From CAZHFA01 sp964534945 (GTDB lineage Bacteria; Bdellovibrionota_C; UBA2361; CAKMMH01): DNA of 64,000 nt. This document shows, piece after piece, positions 61,711 through 64,000 of this stretch. Positions within the stretch are counted from its first letter, which is position 1, and the number at the start of each line of letters is the position of its first letter. The stretch spans positions 1 through 64,000 of the forward strand of contig CAZHSB010000001.1 of the NCBI GenBank assembly GCA_964534945.1, written 5' to 3'. The notes below the pieces were generated by a model, which was given only the letters and a program-made list of their open reading frames with translations, was not told where the DNA came from and did not search any database. The translations under genes and the position numbers were made by a program.

Positions 61711-61866
61711 TTATGAAGCTTTTTTTAAAACTTTCTTTTCTTCTTTCTCGTCTTCTGACATTTTATCAAGAAGTCTTTTTAATAATGCTTCTTGAACTTG
61801 TCTAAAGTATTCTTCTTCTCTTAAATGCTTTTTTGTTTTAAAGTAGCAAATTTTTTTCTCTATCAT
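61711..61866 (-). CDS. Small charged helical protein, 51 residues
   Basis: The ATG at 61866 is preceded by an excellent Shine-Dalgarno, TAAGGAGG. The product is highly charged and helical (KKHLREEEYFRQVQEALLKR, then LLDKMSEDEKEEKKVLKKAS). It lies 55 bases downstream of a similar 46-residue gene on the same strand, behind glgB. The stretch EEEYFR...LL resembles the inhibitory helix of mitochondrial F1 inhibitor IF1 (EEERYFR), but the similarity is short. Confidence 0.7.
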   Translation of the reverse strand: MIEKKICYFKTKKHLREEEYFRQVQEALLKRLLDKMSEDEKEEKKVLKKAS

Positions 61867-61898
61867 AAAAGCCTCCTTACTCACGAATCGCGGCTTTT
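61867..61898 (-). promoter_or_regulatory. Inverted repeat around the Shine-Dalgarno of the 51-residue gene
   Basis: On the minus strand AAAAGCC (61892-61898) and GGCTTTT (61867-61873) can pair, enclosing 18 bases that contain the AAGGA of the Shine-Dalgarno, whose final GG is in the stem. The hairpin could hide the ribosome site and so control translation. Confidence 0.35.
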
Positions 61899-61921
61899 AT
61901 TTAAATTGCTTCTTTTTTTAT

Positions 61922-62062
61922 TTATTCATTTTGATTTTTTTTCTGTTCTTCAGCTTTCTTTTTTTCTAATAATTTTTCAAAAAGACGCCTTTGTTCATCT
62001 TGAAAATGTTGCTCTTCTTGAGATTTTTCTTTTTTTTCAAAAATTGTTTCTTTTTCAACCAT
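61922..62062 (-). CDS. Small charged helical protein, 46 residues
   Basis: The frame MVEKETIFEKKEKSQEEQ begins 8 bases after the glgB stop, so it is probably translated by coupling; its Shine-Dalgarno would be GAGTAG within the glgB stop region. The sequence (EEQHFQDEQRRLFEKLLEKK, then KAEEQKKNQNE) aligns in pattern with the 51-residue protein downstream, suggesting duplication. No other function is recognised. Confidence 0.55.
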   Translation of the reverse strand: MVEKETIFEKKEKSQEEQHFQDEQRRLFEKLLEKKKAEEQKKNQNE

Positions 62063-62070
62063 TTACTTAG

Positions 62071-64000
62071 CTACTCTATTTTTTCTAATACAAATGCACT
62101 TCTTGTAGGAAGATACACCTTAAAATAAGTCTCTGTATAGTCTTCAAATTCTTCATTTTCTGTTAAGATTTCTTGACTACACTGTATTCTACCAAGCCCC
62201 GCGAAGCATGATCGTTCAGTATCAAAGATTAATCTATATTTACCAGCTTCAACACCATTTATCCTATAATCCGCATAAGAAGATTGAGGATTAAAATTAA
62301 AAAGAAAATATAAATTCCGTCTTCTAAAGCATAATACCTGTTCGGCTATATGACTATATATCTTCTCTACATAACTATGTCCATCTATAACATGATATTG
62401 TTTCACAAGTTCGAGCATCGCTTTGTCAAAATCAGCAATTTTGTGATATTGCAAGTTTGGGTTATCTCTTAAGCTCCACTGTCTTCTTGCATGATGATAT
62501 GACCAATTATTTCCTTCTCTTGGAAAATCAATCCATTCTGGGTGACCAAACTCATTTCCCATAAAATTTAAATAACCATCTCCCGCAGTAACAAGCGTTA
62601 TAAACTTTATAAGCCTATGAAGCGCAAGCCCTCTATCAATAAGGTGATTTTGCTGATCTATTCTCATACTATCATAAATGAGTGTTTGTAATAATCTAAA
62701 GATTATTGTTTGATCTCCAACTAATGCCTGATCATGACTTTCTGCATATGAAATCGTCTTCTCATCATTTCTTCTATTAGTAAGTTCCCACAATATTCCC
62801 TCGACATGCCATTCTTCATCTTTTTTTTCTTTTAAAGTTTTTATCCAAAAATCAGGAATTCCCATTGACAATCGATAATCAAATCCGTTTCCACCATTTT
62901 CGTAAGAAGTTGCAAGACCTGGGAAGCCACTTACATCTTCTGCCAGTGTAATGGCCAATGGACGCCCCTCATGAACAAGCTTATTTGCCAAAGTAAGATA
63001 TGTTAACGCATCTCTATCTAAATTATCACAAAAATAATCATTATAACTCATAAAAGCTGTGCCTATGCCGTGGTTGTGATAGAGCATGCTTGTAACACCA
63101 TCAAATCTAAAACCATCAAACTTATAATCTTCAAGCCAATAACGAATATTAGAAAGTAAAAATCTTAAGACTTCTGTCTTTGAATAATTAAATAATCTTG
63201 AATCCCATAAAGGATGCTCTCCTCTCGCGCCTTGATGAAAAAATAACGAATACGTACCATCAAATTTTGATATTCCTTCAACTTCATTTTTAACTGCATG
63301 ACTATGAACAATATCAAGTAGTACTCTAAGGCCTAAACTATGCGCTTTATCAATTAATGATTTCAACTCGTCAGGCGTTCCAAATCGAGAAGATGGTGCA
63401 AAAAAATTAGAAACTTGATAACCAAAAGAACCATAATAAGGGTGTTCTTGGATAGCCATTATTTGTACTGTATTATAACCTGCATCTTTTATTCTTGGTA
63501 AAATATTATTTTCAAACTCTACATAAGTTCCTACCCTTTCTTCTTCTGTCGCCATTCCGATATGACATTCATAGATAAGAAGTGGCTCATCTTGATTCGG
63601 ACAAAAATCTAAAATTTTCCATTGATAACTTTTCTCAGGATTCCAAACTTGAGCAGAAAAAAGAGACGTTTTCCAATCTTGGACAACTCTTTCACAATAA
63701 GACGGAATCCTCTCGCCCTCTCCACCATTCCATTTAATCAATAATCTATATAAATCACCATGCCTCAATGCATCTTTTGGAAGTCGTATTTCCCAATTTC
63801 CAATACCAGTCGATGTAAATGCATATTCTTTTGACGGCTTCCAAGAAGAAAAACCACCTATTAAATAAATCTGTGTTGCATTTGGTGCGCATTCTCTTAA
63901 TATCCATTCGTCATCTTCTTGGTGAAGCCCAAAAAATTCATGCGCCGTTGCAAAATCCCATAATGAACATTTATTCTCTGTTAATCTTTTTTCTATTGCT
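62071..64000 (-). CDS. glgB: 1,4-alpha-glucan branching enzyme, eukaryotic-type GH13_8 (N-terminus beyond window)
   Basis: The frame continues open to the right edge; the N-terminal CBM48-like part (FATAHEFFGLHQEDDEWILR; YLIGGFSSWKPSKEYAF) lies at 63770-64000. The catalytic domain shows LLIYECHIGMATEEERVG, LDIVHSHAVKN, the nucleophile Asp in DGFRFDGVTSMLYHNHG, acid Glu in LAEDVSGFP and the transition-state residue in AESHDQALVG. VTSMLYHNHG and FGHPEWIDFPREGNNWSYHH match human GBE1/plant enzymes, not E. coli GlgB (DALRVDAVASMLY), so it is GH13_8. It makes alpha-1,6 branches in glycogen. Two small genes follow it. Confidence 0.93.
   Translation of the reverse strand, partial: AIEKRLTENKCSLWDFATAHEFFGLHQEDDEWILRECAPNATQIYLIGGFSSWKPSKEYAFTSTGIGNWEIRLPKDALRHGDLYRLLIKWNGGEGERIPSYCERVVQDWKTSLFSAQVWNPEKSYQWKILDFCPNQDEPLLIYECHIGMATEEERVGTYVEFENNILPRIKDAGYNTVQIMAIQEHPYYGSFGYQVSNFFAPSSRFGTPDELKSLIDKAHSLGLRVLLDIVHSHAVKNEVEGISKFDGTYSLFFHQGARGEHPLWDSRLFNYSKTEVLRFLLSNIRYWLEDYKFDGFRFDGVTSMLYHNHGIGTAFMSYNDYFCDNLDRDALTYLTLANKLVHEGRPLAITLAEDVSGFPGLATSYENGGNGFDYRLSMGIPDFWIKTLKEKKDEEWHVEGILWELTNRRNDEKTISYAESHDQALVGDQTIIFRLLQTLIYDSMRIDQQNHLIDRGLALHRLIKFITLVTAGDGYLNFMGNEFGHPEWIDFPREGNNWSYHHARRQWSLRDNPNLQYHKIADFDKAMLELVKQYHVIDGHSYVEKIYSHIAEQVLCFRRRNLYFLFNFNPQSSYADYRINGVEAGKYRLIFDTERSCFAGLGRIQCSQEILTENEEFEDYTETYFKVYLPTRSAFVLEKIE

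Overview
The window is AT-rich, densely packed bacterial chromosome. The gene content points to an alphaproteobacterium: an NtrY-type kinase, an alphaproteobacterial-type bS21, lptF/lptG, a queA-tgt-yajC-secD-secF cluster and a murB-ftsQ-ftsA cell-division fragment. The strong AT bias, short intergenic gaps, frequent TTG/GTG starts and a large secreted RCC1-repeat protein would suit a host-associated or reduced-genome lineage of the Rickettsiales/Holosporales kind, but that placement is inference. LPS heptose and LPS-export genes, a porin and a MotA/MotB stator pair indicate an LPS-bearing, probably flagellated Gram-negative cell.

Layout. 1-1803 (minus): a secreted RCC1 beta-propeller protein with a Thr/Ser/Pro-rich tail, split by a nine-base homopolymer and running off the left edge. 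1942-6827 (minus): a tight run of glycosyltransferase, rlmB, scpA, scpB, rluB and pgpA. 7051-12560 (plus): an unusual four-gene run encoding an MJ0042 zinc-ribbon membrane protein, a GAF plus degenerate GGDEF protein, a degenerate MreB-like actin and an RNB exoribonuclease. 12587-19302: an NTP pyrophosphatase, a CoaD-CoaE fusion, DNA polymerase I, an ABC exporter pair and apaG. 19465-21301: motA-motB. 22-34.4 kb: a PerM-type permease, tRNA-Gly, SprT-like, phosphoesterase, rpsU, lptF-lptG, ntrY, ruvB, a SufS-type desulfurase, orphan genes and yacG. 34.5-45.98 kb (mostly minus): an HldE/GmhB fusion, secF-secD-yajC, tgt-queA, a degenerate UDG-like protein, an MBL hydrolase, OsmC, ftsA-ftsQ-murB. 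46-54 kb: methyltransferase, TatA/B-like protein, tRNA-His, nfo, a YfgM-like protein, a DUF151 nuclease, miaB, two lipoprotein-like genes, HIT protein and a porin with its own promoter and terminator candidates. 54.4-55.9 kb: small orphan genes around tRNA-Lys. 55.9-64 kb: acyl-CoA synthetase, phoH, prfC, a HAD hydrolase, two tiny related charged proteins and a branching enzyme of eukaryotic (GH13_8) type cut by the right edge.

Most genes are housekeeping: envelope biogenesis (lptFG, hldE/gmhB, murB, ftsQA, secDF-yajC), tRNA and rRNA modification (queA, tgt, miaB, rlmB, rluB), DNA repair and segregation (polA, ruvB, nfo, scpAB). The most interesting non-routine signals are the four-gene cluster with two apparently enzyme-dead signalling/cytoskeletal paralogues, the homopolymer that switches the frame of the RCC1 protein, the CoaD-CoaE fusion, the HldE/GmhB fusion that has lost its zinc ligands, the eukaryotic-type GlgB followed by two small paralogous helical proteins, and several perfect palindromes in intergenic DNA. 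No transposase, integrase, CRISPR array or phage gene was seen.
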